Shown here: piece by piece, positions 55,813-64,000 of the stretch
Position numbering within the stretch: the first letter of the stretch is position 1
How the letters are laid out: every line of letters begins with the position of its first letter
Origin: Ariolimax columbianus
Taxonomy: Eukaryota > Mollusca > Gastropoda > Stylommatophora > Arionidae
DNA: 64,000 nucleotides
Direction of reading: 5' to 3'
NCBI GenBank assembly: GCA_036924085.1
Contig: JAVGWX010000019.1
Location: 18,014,631-18,078,630 of the forward strand
Position numbers and translations under genes: made by a program
The notes under the pieces: generated by a model
Told to the model about the DNA's origin: nothing
Seen by the model: only the letters and a program-made list of their open reading frames with translations
Databases searched by the model: none

Positions 55813-56220
55813 AAAGAAAAAGTACGAAATGAAGTCAAATGTGAAACTCACAACAGCCAAGACAATGAATGTGTACAGTTGACGTTACAGACATTACGTT
55901 ACACGCTTGTAGAACCACTGAAAACGAACAATGAAAAAAAAATATAATTAGAGAATTGTTATGATCAAAATTAGAGATTCATCAAAGACAAAACCTGCAA
56001 ATAAAGACAAAGAAGATGCGACGTTGAAAGTAGAGATGCTGATCACGTGACACAGAAACCAGGTCATTCTTAAAAATTGCTGGGGATTTCTAATAGATTT
56101 TAAAACAGAACATTGCAAAATTGGCCTAAGTGCTATAACAAAGACAATCGACCATCCGTTAACCTGGGCAGGGTCAACCTGGTTCAGATAACTCAGTTTG
56201 GCTGCCAGCAATGAATTCAT
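55813..56220. other. No recognised feature
   Basis: AT-rich sequence; a 90-codon minus frame without recognised domain. Confidence 0.4.
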
Positions 56221-56559
56221 AATTTGCCTGATTGCCTCACACCCGCCACACCTACGGGAGGTTTAAGAACGGTCATGCCTTCATGGCCTTGTCGATCTGT
56301 CTCCTCCCAGGCTACCCGCTGTGGTTCACGTTCAGACCTTTCCTCTGTCCTACTTTTCTTTCTATCTCTACACCCCCACCCCCCTCTCTCTATCTCTCCA
56401 TACATATCCCTCTATACGTGTTTTTCCTTTACCGTTTTTTTCCTCTCTTTTTATCTCTCTCTCTCTCTATCTCTTCATCACTATTTTCTATCTCTTTATC
56501 CTTCACACACAGTACCGATTTCCCCCTCTCTCAATCTTTTTTTCTACCTCCTATTCTCT

Positions 56560-57480
56560 TCCTCGCACTCTTTCTTCCTCGCACTCTTTCTTCCTCGCAC
56601 TCTTTCTTCCTCGCACTCTTTCTTCCTCGCACTCTTTCTTTCTATATGCACTCCTTTCTCTCTAAATCCTTCTCTCCACCTCTGTCTATATTTACATCTT
56701 TCTCTTTCAATATTTACCTCTCTCTCTATATATATATATATATATACCTCTTTGTATATTCACCTCTTTCTCTCCAAATTTTTCTCTCTCTACCTCTTTC
56801 TATATTCACCTCTTCTCTAAAAATCTTTCTCTCTCTTCCTGTTTCTATATTCACCTTTTTCTCTCTCCAAATCTTTCTCTCTCTACCTCTTTCTAAATTC
56901 ACCTCTCTCCAAATCTTTATCTCTCTACCTCTTTCTAAATTCACCTCTCTCCAAATCTTTCTCTCTCTACCTCTTTCTAAATTCACCTCTCTCCAAATCT
57001 TTCTCTCTCTACCTCTTTCTATATTCACCTCTCTTAAAATCTTTCTCTCTCTACCTCTTTCTAAATTCACCTCTCTCCAAATCTTTCTCTCTCTACCTCT
57101 TTCTAAATTCACCTCTCTCCAAATCTTTCTCTCTCTACCTCTTTCTAAATTCACCTCTCTCCAAATCTTTCTCTCTCTACCTCTTTCTAAATTCACCTCT
57201 CTCCAAATCTTTCTCTCTCTACCTCTTTCTAAATTCACCTCTCTCCAAATCTTTCTCTCTCTACCTCTTTCTAAATTCACCTCTCTCCAAATCTTTCTCT
57301 CTCTACCTCTTTCTAAATTCACCTCTCTCCAAATCTTTCTCTCTCTACCTCTTTCTAAATTCACCTCTCTCCAAATCTTTCTCTCTCTACCTCTTTCTAA
57401 ATTCACCTCTCTTCAAATCTTTCTCTCTCTACCTCTTTCTATATTCACCTCTTCCTCTCTCAAAATCGTTCTCTCTCTCT
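56560..57480. repeat. 16-bp repeat and 42-bp array, about 14 copies
   Basis: At 56565-56640 CCTCGCACTCTTTCTT is repeated five times. From about 56790 a 42-bp unit (CTAAATTCACCTCTCTCC, AAATCTTTCTCTCTCTACCT) runs to about 57450. 42 is a multiple of three, which gives a 418-codon plus frame (14-residue repeats) and a 226-codon minus frame, both artefacts. Confidence 0.94.
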
Positions 57481-58690
57481 TTCTATAATTACATCACTCT
57501 ACCTCTACGTTGCTCTCGCTCAACCGTTCGCCATGTCTGTCTTTCCCTACTTCTTTCCTTCTCTTTCTCTCTACCTCTCACTCTTTCTCTCCACCTTTTT
57601 CTATATTTGCCTCTTTCTCTCTATTTCGCTCTCTCTTTCTCTACCTCATTCTCTCTCTCTTCCGCGCTCTATCTCTTACACTTTCTGTGTTTACTTATTT
57701 CTCTTTCTACCAATTTCTCTATTAATCTCTGTACCTCTCTCGTTCTACCTCTTCTCTCTCTCTCACAGCCCACCCTCTATTTCCTCCTTTATCACCTTTT
57801 TTCTCTCTCTCTCTACATCTAGATGTTTTCTTTGTTCCTGTCTCTCTACTCATTTATCTCTCTCTATCTCTCTACTCATTTATCTCTCTCTCTATCTCTC
57901 TACTCATTTATCTCTCTCTATCTCTCTACTCATTTATCTCTCTCTATCTCTCTACTCATTTATCTCTCTCTATCTCTCTACTCATTTATCTCTCTCTCTA
58001 TCTCTCTACTCATTTATCTCTCTCGCTATCTCTCTACTCATTTATCTCTCTCTCTACTCCTTTATCTCTCTCTATCTCTCTACTCATTTATCTCTCTCTC
58101 TATCTCTCTACCTACATCAATCTAGCGTTTTCTCCATCTTTTTCCAGTCTATCTATCCTTGTATCTCTCATTTTCTCTCTCTTCACCTCACAATTTAGCT
58201 TTTACCCTATCTTTTTCCTGTCTTTCTACTTCTTTATCACTTTTACCTCTCAATCTAGCCTTTTCTTTATCGTTTTCCTGTCTCTACTGTATATCTCCTG
58301 TTCTCTCTCTCTCTCTCCTCTACCTAATCTAGCTCTTTCTTCATCTTTTTCTACTCTCGACCCATTTATTTCTAATTATCTCTCTCCACATCTCAGTCTG
58401 TCTTCTTGCCTACATAGTCCTGTCTGTCCACTTAAATCTCTTCTCTCTCTACCTCCCAATCTAGTTTTTCTAATTTTTCCCGTATCTCTCCTGTTCTCTC
58501 TCACTACCTCTCAATCAACCTTTTTTCTATCTTTTTCCTCTTTCTCTCTACTTCTTTCTCTCAACTTCTTTCTCTCTCTCTCTCTTCCTCTCAACCTCTA
58601 CAGGCTTTCTTTCACTCTCACTACTTCTTTCACTTTCTCTACCTAACTCTCTCTCTTTTCGTCTCACTCTCTTCCTCTCTCTTCTACCAC
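57481..58690. repeat. Pyrimidine-rich tract with 24-26-bp array
   Basis: CT-rich strand throughout. At 57830-58115 the unit CTCTCTACTCATTTATCTCT repeats about 11 times. The remainder is degenerate CTCTCT-rich sequence. Confidence 0.88.
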
Positions 58691-59575
58691 CACAGGAAGT
58701 ACGCGCTATAGTGTGCCAGCCAGCTGCATGATGACTATATGCTCCGTGGGTAGCACAAAGACAAAAAAAGGGGATAGAATGTCGACTTTTGTTACCCGTA
58801 AATAAGGTGACGTCACGTCTGCACCTAACAAGAGGGCCTTTTATGTCGGGTCTGGTCGCTGGAGGGGTCGGCATGTGGTGTGGATTGGGCTGTAGTGTCA
58901 GCCCGTCGTAGGGCTGGCCAGTTCGGTTCCCAGTCTCAGCTGTCAGAGCCACCAGCTGTGCTTCTACCATAGACAAGGCCACGGGGATGGGCAACAGCCC
59001 CAGCGGGATGGAGGGATCGCTGATGAATTTGTCTGTCCCTTGAAATGAATGATGAGTCTAGTTGGATAAATTATTGATGAACCAACCTGCAAGGTCGAGA
59101 GCGCTGTCTGTCGGCCGATGAGAAATGAAGTATCGGATCCGTGTGACGGGACGCTACGATCGCTCGACTCTGAGCTCGGAAAAGTAGTGAGGAAAGTGTT
59201 TACTCCATGGGTCGGACAATAAATTAGACGTGGATAGAACAATTAAGCTAGATGATTACCGGGCTCGAAAGGGAAGCAAGGATAGAAACACTGCAACCTG
59301 CATGGCATGTCGATAGATGTGATTATGGAGGGTTTGGTATGGGTTAGCCATCCCATCATGTAGACCGTTAATTCACAATACTGTCAATACATATGGGCAT
59401 GTCAAAATTTGATGACTTGGTATTTTACAGTTGAAGATCTTTGCTCCGCTGGGAGCTGAACATATTTTGATAGTTGATTGACAACAAATGTTACCGTGTA
59501 GGTGGCCACAGAGCCTCATCAATGGTCAATGGCCGTGAAATAACTGTCATGGCGGACATACGTTCTATTGTTCAT
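58691..59575. other. No recognised gene
   Basis: Non-repetitive sequence. Frames of 148 and 92 codons on the minus strand have no recognised domain; the first runs into the pyrimidine tract. Confidence 0.4.
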
Positions 59576-59579
59576 CCCC

Positions 59580-60860
59580 TTCTCCTTTCTTCTTCTTTTT
59601 TTTTTTTACGTATTCCACCTCTTCTTCTTCTTCTTCTTCTTCTTCTTCATCTTCTTCTTCTTCTTCTTCTTCTTCTTCTTCTTCTTCTTCTTCTTCTTCT
59701 TCTTCTTCTGCTTTCTTCTTCTTCTTCTTCTTCTTCTGCTTTCTTCTTCTTCTTCTTCTTCTTCTGCTTTCTTCTTCTTCGTCTGCTTCTGCTTTCTTCT
59801 TCTTCTTCTGCTTTCTTCTTCTTCTTCCTCTTCTGCTTTCTTCTTCTTCTTCTTCTTCTTCTGCTTTATTCTTCTTTGTCTTCTTCTGCTTTCTTCTTCT
59901 TCGTCTTCTTCTGCTTTCTTCTTCTTCTTCTTCTTCTGCTTTCTTCTTCTTCTGCTTTCTTCTTCTTCCTCTTCTGCTTTCTTCTTCTTCTTCTTCTTCT
60001 TCTTCTGCTTTCTTCTTCTTCGTCTTCTTCTGCTTTCTTCTTCTTCGTCTTCTTCTGCTTTCTTCTTCTTCTGCTTTCTTCTTCTTCCTCTTCTGCTTTC
60101 TTCTTCTTCTTCTTCTTCTGCTTTCTTCTTCTTCTTTTTCTGCTTTCTTCTTCTTCCTCTTCTGCTTTCTTCTTCTTCGTCTTCTTCTGCTTTCTTCTTC
60201 TTCTGCTTTCTTCTTCTTCCTCTTCTGCTTTCTTCTTCTTCTTCTTCTTCTTCTGCTTTCTTCTTCTTCTTCTTCTTTTTCTGCTTTCTTCTTCTTCCTC
60301 TTCTGCTTTCTTCTTCTTCTTCTTCTTCTGCTTTCTTCTTCTTCGTCTTCTTCTGCTTTCTTCTTCTTCTGCTTTCTTCTTCTTCCTCTTCTGCTTTCTT
60401 CTTCTTCTTCTTCTTCTGCTTTCTTCTTCTTCTTTTTCTGCTTTCTTCTTCTTCCTCTTCTGCTTTCTTCTTCTTCTTCTTCTTCTTCTGCTTTCTTCTT
60501 CTTCTTCTTCTTTTTCTGCTTTCTTCTTCTTCCTCTTCTGCTTTCTTCTTCTTCTTCTTCTTCTGCTTTCTTCTTCTTCGTCTTCTTCTGCTTTCTTCTT
60601 CTTCTGCTTTCTTCTTCTTCCTCTTCTGCTTTCTTCTTCTTCTTCCTCTTCTGCTTTCTTCTTCTTCTTTTTCTGCTTTCTTCTTCTTCCTCTTCTGCTT
60701 TCTTCTTCTTCGTCTTCTTCTGCTTTCTTCTTCTTCGTCTTCTTCTGCTTTCTTCTTCTTCTTCTTCTTTTCCTTCTGCTTTCTTATTCTTCTACCTCTG
60801 CTTTCTTCTGCTTCTTCTTTTTCCTTCTGCTTATTAAACTTGTTCTTTCTTCTTCTTCTT
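59580..60860. repeat. TTC array with TGCTTTC punctuation
   Basis: About 1.25 kb of CTT triplets interrupted at short, variable intervals by CTGCTTTC. Insertions such as CTTCGTCTTC and CTTCCTCTTC recur in repeated order, so the tract is a compound minisatellite. The 430-470-codon frames are artefacts. Confidence 0.95.
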
Positions 60861-60976
60861 TTTTTTTAAAAATTGTTTAAAAAACAACTTTTTCTGTACT
60901 TTTACGTCTCCTTATTTTTTCTTGTTCTTCCTCTGCTTCTTCTTCCTCTTTGGTTCTTCTTCTTTATTCTTCTACT

Positions 60977-61213
60977 GGGGATGGCATGGCGTAGGGGTTA
61001 ATTCGCACGGCTCACAACTCGAAGGTGCTAGGTTCGATCCCCGTCACAGCACCGGCCGTTACCCCGGGGAAGCAAACCCTTAGAAAATGCAGGAGGAAGC
61101 AGGCCCTTACACAAAATGATTGCTGAAGTCGGATGCAGTGGGCCGACAGGCGCAAAAATAAAAACCACAGTGCAACGCACACCCGCCTTCGGGAATAGAG
61201 AAATAAGGCGAAC

Positions 61214-61243
<30 letters not shown>
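60977..61243 (+). mobile_element. SINE A, complete plus-strand copy
   Basis: An exact 11-bp target duplication (ATTCTTCTACT) at 60966-60976 and 61244-61254. Head GGGGATGGCATGGCGTAGGG (A box region), B box GGTTCGATCCC at 61031-61041, then CCGTTACCCCGGGGAAGC, central block TTGCTGAAGTCGGATGCAGT and GGGCCGACAGGCGCAAAA. 3' end AGAAATAAGGCGAACGC and an A28 tail. It was transcribed by RNA polymerase III, to judge by the internal promoter boxes. Confidence 0.95.
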
Positions 61244-61246
<3 letters not shown>

Positions 61247-61254
61247 CTTCTACT

Positions 61255-61402
61255 TTTCCGTTTTTTTATTCGGTGGCGATTTGGTTGAACCCTTTTTCTC
61301 GTCACGCTCCAGTCTATCTACTATTTAGACTACCTCACTTACAGATATCAAATTAAGACCTCAAGGGAAAAAACTGATCAATCATAATTTTAAAAACCCG
61401 AA
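61255..61402. other. No recognised feature
   Basis: Short spacer between SINE A and the LINE insertion. Confidence 0.3.
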
Positions 61403-61414
61403 ACCCTGTTAAGT

Positions 61415-61941
61415 CTTCTTCTTCTTTTCATTCGGTTTCGTATGCTCGTTTTAAGCTCTAGATGGGCTGCCTCCATGAAGTGACACGTCAGTCGCAGGTC
61501 CTCAATGGTTCCCCACAGTTTGTCGTGTATGTTTCTCTCCTCGGGCCAGGTCTTCTCACGGAAGTCTTGGTGCAGTGGACATGTTTGCAGGATGTGTTCT
61601 GGAGTCCGGGGTCCTCTCTGACATGTACATTGTGCAGTCTGTGCTGCTTTCATTTTATGCATGTGTGCATTTAGTCTGCAATGACCTGTTCTAAGGTGGA
61701 AAATTGTGGTATACTGTTTCCTTTTCAGTCTATTGATTTGGTCCTGTGGGTATTTACTGTTTGTTCTCTCTATTAACTGTTGTTTATATATCTCTTTTTT
61801 ATGGTTGCCTTGACTTGTGGCAGTGACACTGGGTGGGTGAATTTTTCTCTTTGTCTTCCCTCCCTGGCTAGCGTGTCCGCCCTTTCATTCTCAGGTATGC
61901 CGGAGTGAGCTGGAATCCACTGAAGGGTGATTTTATTGTGG

Positions 61942-61981
<40 letters not shown>

Positions 61982-62281
61982 TTTGTTTGTTTGTTGTTGT
62001 TGTTGTTTGTTTTGCGTTTGCCTTATTTCTCTATTCCCCAAAGCGGGTGTGCGTTGCACTGTGGTTTTTATTTTGCGCCTGTCGGCCCAGTGCATCCGAC
62101 TTCAGCATGCATTTTATGTAAGGGTCTGCTTCCTTCTGCATTTTCTAAGGGTTTGCTTCCCCGGGGTAACGGCCGGTGCTGTGATGGGGAACGAACCCAG
62201 CACCTTCTGGTTGTCAGCCGTGCCACTTAACCACTAGGCCACGCCGTCCCCTTTATTGTGGTCTGAGAGTTTGTTTAGCTG
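61415..62281 (-). pseudogene. RNase H LINE of a third lineage, split by SINE A
   Basis: A perfect 12-bp target duplication (ACCCTGTTAAGT) at 61403-61414 and 62282-62293 encloses a 5'-truncated LINE with a (GAA)n tail at 61415-61425. With the SINE set aside, the frame reads QLNKLSDHNKITLQWIPAHS, GIPENERADTLAREG (C-terminal RNase H motifs), RKQYTTIFHLRTGHCRLN, the cluster CTCQRGPRTPEHILQTC and the end RMKRRRRLNRV, without an internal stop that I could see. The protein differs strongly from the 19-27 kb family. Confidence 0.9.
61944..62251 (-). mobile_element. SINE A nested in the LINE
   Basis: A perfect 12-bp target duplication (TTTATTGTGGTC) at 61932-61943 and 62252-62263. On the minus strand: head GGGGACGGCGTGGCCTAGTG, A box TGGCCTAGTGG, a B box region with one change from GGTTCGATCCC, CCGTTACCCCGGGGAAGC, GCTGAAGTCGGATGCACTGG, GAAATAAGGCAAACGC and a tail of AAC repeats and a long A run (61944-61980). 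It was inserted after the LINE. Confidence 0.95.
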
Positions 62282-62293
62282 ACCCTGTTAAGT

Positions 62294-62555
62294 AAATTGT
62301 CTCTAAAAAACTTCATCCGCGACGGCAGTATCTGCTGTAGAACAATATTTGTATTGTTTTACGTTTTGATCAATTGATATTTCAATCTATTGATGACTTG
62401 TTTTTTTAAATTTTAAGTTTTGATGTGTTGATGTCAGTCTTGTTGCTCTATAGCATTTGACGGTGGACTGCGGATATCTGCTAGGCTTACGTCTGATACC
62501 AATATCCCTTTATTTCTTCTGTGCTTAGTCAGATCACCCAACGAAGAGCATATTC
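62294..62555. other. No recognised feature
   Basis: No array or domain noticed. Confidence 0.35.
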
Positions 62556-62559
62556 CGCC

Positions 62560-62715
62560 CAATGTGGCAGCCTCGCAAACAGACTTGCAACCATGTAGCC
62601 TGCCTTAGAGAATATGGAACAAAGATGGATAGGAAAACGGGTCCCAAACAATTGGAGCGCAGAAATTGGATATACCTGGCCGAAAGGCAAATATACCCCA
62701 ACCTCGCTCCCACAC
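62560..62715 (+). mobile_element. SINE B' fragment, diverged
   Basis: Contains CAACCATGTAGCCTGCCTTA, GCCGAAAGGCAAATATACCC and CAACCTCGCT, which match the SINE B' central region (compare 35620-35740). It then breaks off into a CA/TA tract. Confidence 0.55.
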
Positions 62716-62880
62716 ACACACACTACACACAAACATATATATACATATACATATATATATGTATATGCACTCACATGCACAGATGCATGCAATTGTGTAT
62801 AGATACACGCGCACTCAAATCACCTACATATTTACTCATACTCTTACATGCATACACTCACACAGCAATCTATTTTCGAA
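62706..62880. repeat. CA / TATACA microsatellite tract
   Basis: (CA)n with TATATACA runs at 62706-62765, decaying to about 62870. Confidence 0.85.
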
Positions 62881-62939
62881 GCAGAAGAACTGAGATTCAA
62901 ATTCGGTCAGACATAACATGCTGATGAAGTCCACTATCT

Positions 62940-63150
62940 CTCTTTAATGTACCTTTCCCTGGAAACAGGTTGTTTTCATGGCAGTCTGGTTGAAAGATGT
63001 GGATCGACGTGTTCCCCGTAGCAGTGGACGTGCCACAGATGAAGCCAGGCACGTAATAACCCCCTGGAGGACCAAGATCCACCTTCATCAGCACGCTCGA
63101 GATGTGAGGAATGCGCTACAACCCTCTACTTAACGCTATTTTCCCGCATA
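62940..63150 (+). repeat. Dispersed repeat D, copy 2
   Basis: Counterpart of 6237-6440: GTTGTTTTCATGGCAG, ATCGACGTGTTCCCCGTAGC, GTGCCACAGATGAAGCCA, GATCCACCTTCATCAGCACG, CGCTACAACCCTCTACTTAA. Unknown class. Confidence 0.7.
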
Positions 63151-63456
63151 AAAGTAGAAAACATAGACTGCCTGCATTTTGCGATGAATGTCAACTGGTC
63201 GACATCCTTCAGCTGTTAGAAACCGAATCACGGCTCGTGGATCAACTCTGAACGGATTCCGTATCACACCCACCATGTTTCCAACGGTCTGCAGGGGAAA
63301 CTGAGTCGGAGGATAATGAAATTATGCAAAATTGACAGTTGATATGTGTTGTTTATATCAGAAGTACCGTCATCATGCGCATCGTACGTACGTTCACTTG
63401 GTGCAATTAGGTCCGATGTCAGTTGAACACCGCTCGTAGTTGCAATTGATTGGTAC

Positions 63457-63556
63457 TTCTTCTTCTTCGTACGCAGTCAGACAGTAACCATTATTTTTTC
63501 GAAAAAAGCGGCGGTCATCCTGAGGCTGTCGCCACTGCCATAGAGCTTGTCTTGCA
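63457..63556 (-). pseudogene. RNase H LINE, 100-bp 3' stub
   Basis: An exact 13-bp target duplication (AATTGATTGGTAC) at 63444-63456 and 63557-63569 encloses only the last 100 bp of the LINE: the terminal codons (DKLYGSGDSLRMTAAFFEKI) and the GAA tail with the terminal TACGCAGTCAGACAGTAACC in reverse. It is the shortest copy. Confidence 0.92.
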
Positions 63557-63569
63557 AATTGATTGGTAC

Positions 63570-63850
63570 GACACAGGTCTCCTGTGTGTGGTGTATAGTT
63601 TGCCCTAACACATTAGCTCGTGTTTGTCTTCGGAGGAAAGCGCATCTATCACTGTAGGTCATTCGCATAACATAAATCCCTTTTAATATTACTACGTACT
63701 GCTTTACACTCGTATAATTGATAAAACTGAATTAACGTCACTGAGTACAACGAAGACCCAAGGATATGGGCTTCACACTCTCAGCAAATGTTGATGTTCT
63801 TCCTCCTTATTATCAGATAGCAGTCTTTTGCAGAACGTCACTCAAGGGAC
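63570..63850. other. No recognised feature
   Basis: No array or domain noticed. Confidence 0.35.
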
Positions 63851-63854
63851 AGGT

Positions 63855-64000
63855 AGTTTGTAAGACACTCGATCCCTGGCCAACTTTCCAACAGAACGCC
63901 ATTTCCATGACAGCGATTAGGTAAGACACTCGATCTCTGGACAACCCTCCAACAGAACGCCATTCCCATGACAGCCAACAGGAAAGACACTCGATCTCTG
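63855..64000. repeat. 61-62-bp tandem array, cut by the window end
   Basis: AAGACACTCGATCTCTGG recurs at about 63862, 63923 and 63984, with CCAACAGAACGCCATT and CCATGACAGC between. The array probably continues past the window. Confidence 0.88.

Noticed and set aside
56232..57488. 418-codon frame with 14-residue repeats
   Set aside because: Encoded by a 42-bp pyrimidine-rich array; the minus strand is open as well.
59474..60880. 430-470-codon Leu/Ser/Phe-rich frames resembling membrane proteins
   Set aside because: Translation of a TTC array. Hydrophobic runs come from the repeat in each phase.
61011..61060. A functional tRNA gene at the SINE A head
   Set aside because: The A and B boxes are present, but the sequence continues into the SINE body with a poly-A tail and target duplications, and the acceptor stem is not paired.

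Overview
This is animal nuclear DNA that holds almost nothing but repeats. I found no convincing host protein-coding gene. The contents are microsatellites, minisatellite and satellite arrays, tRNA-derived SINEs, fragments of APE/RT/RNase H non-LTR retrotransposons (LINEs), MITE-like DNA elements and one U2 snRNA pseudogene. Most long open frames are artefacts of arrays whose unit lacks stop codons. The SINE and LINE types and the density of minisatellites fit a lophotrochozoan, probably a mollusc and perhaps a gastropod. That placement is inference.

Layout. 0-5 kb: an 18-bp array, then SINE B inside a dispersed repeat (C), an RNase H LINE remnant, the U2 pseudogene and a SINE (G). 5-11 kb: six different tandem arrays, including a telomere-like 72-bp repeat and a 49-bp array, plus a LINE RT fragment. 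11-19 kb: CT-rich arrays, several tRNA-headed SINE remnants, and a second SINE B/repeat C composite. 19-28 kb: an RNase H LINE cluster, whose best element (23861-27373) is inserted into an older LINE of opposite orientation. 28.5-30.9 kb: a 40-bp satellite of about 58 copies. 31-42 kb: two copies of a Tc1/mariner-like MITE, further arrays, repeat C and RT remnants. 43-49 kb: dispersed repeats E and F, a third SINE B/repeat C composite, a 33/30-bp array, and a 23-bp array split by SINE A. 50-64 kb: a LINE inside a 71-bp array, an RT gene split by SINE B, a 29-bp array of about 67 copies, pyrimidine arrays, and a LINE containing a nested SINE A.

How the parts relate. Target-site duplications (TSDs) of 11-16 bp can be read directly around most of the young insertions, so their order and boundaries can be worked out. 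SINE A (poly-A tail) and SINE B (GAA tail) share a central domain but have different heads and tails. SINE B ends in the same (GAA)n tail as three LINE lineages here, which suggests those LINEs mobilised it. SINE ends also seem to have seeded new tandem arrays at three places. These are the most interesting signals I found. I saw no complex system such as a gene cluster or defence island.
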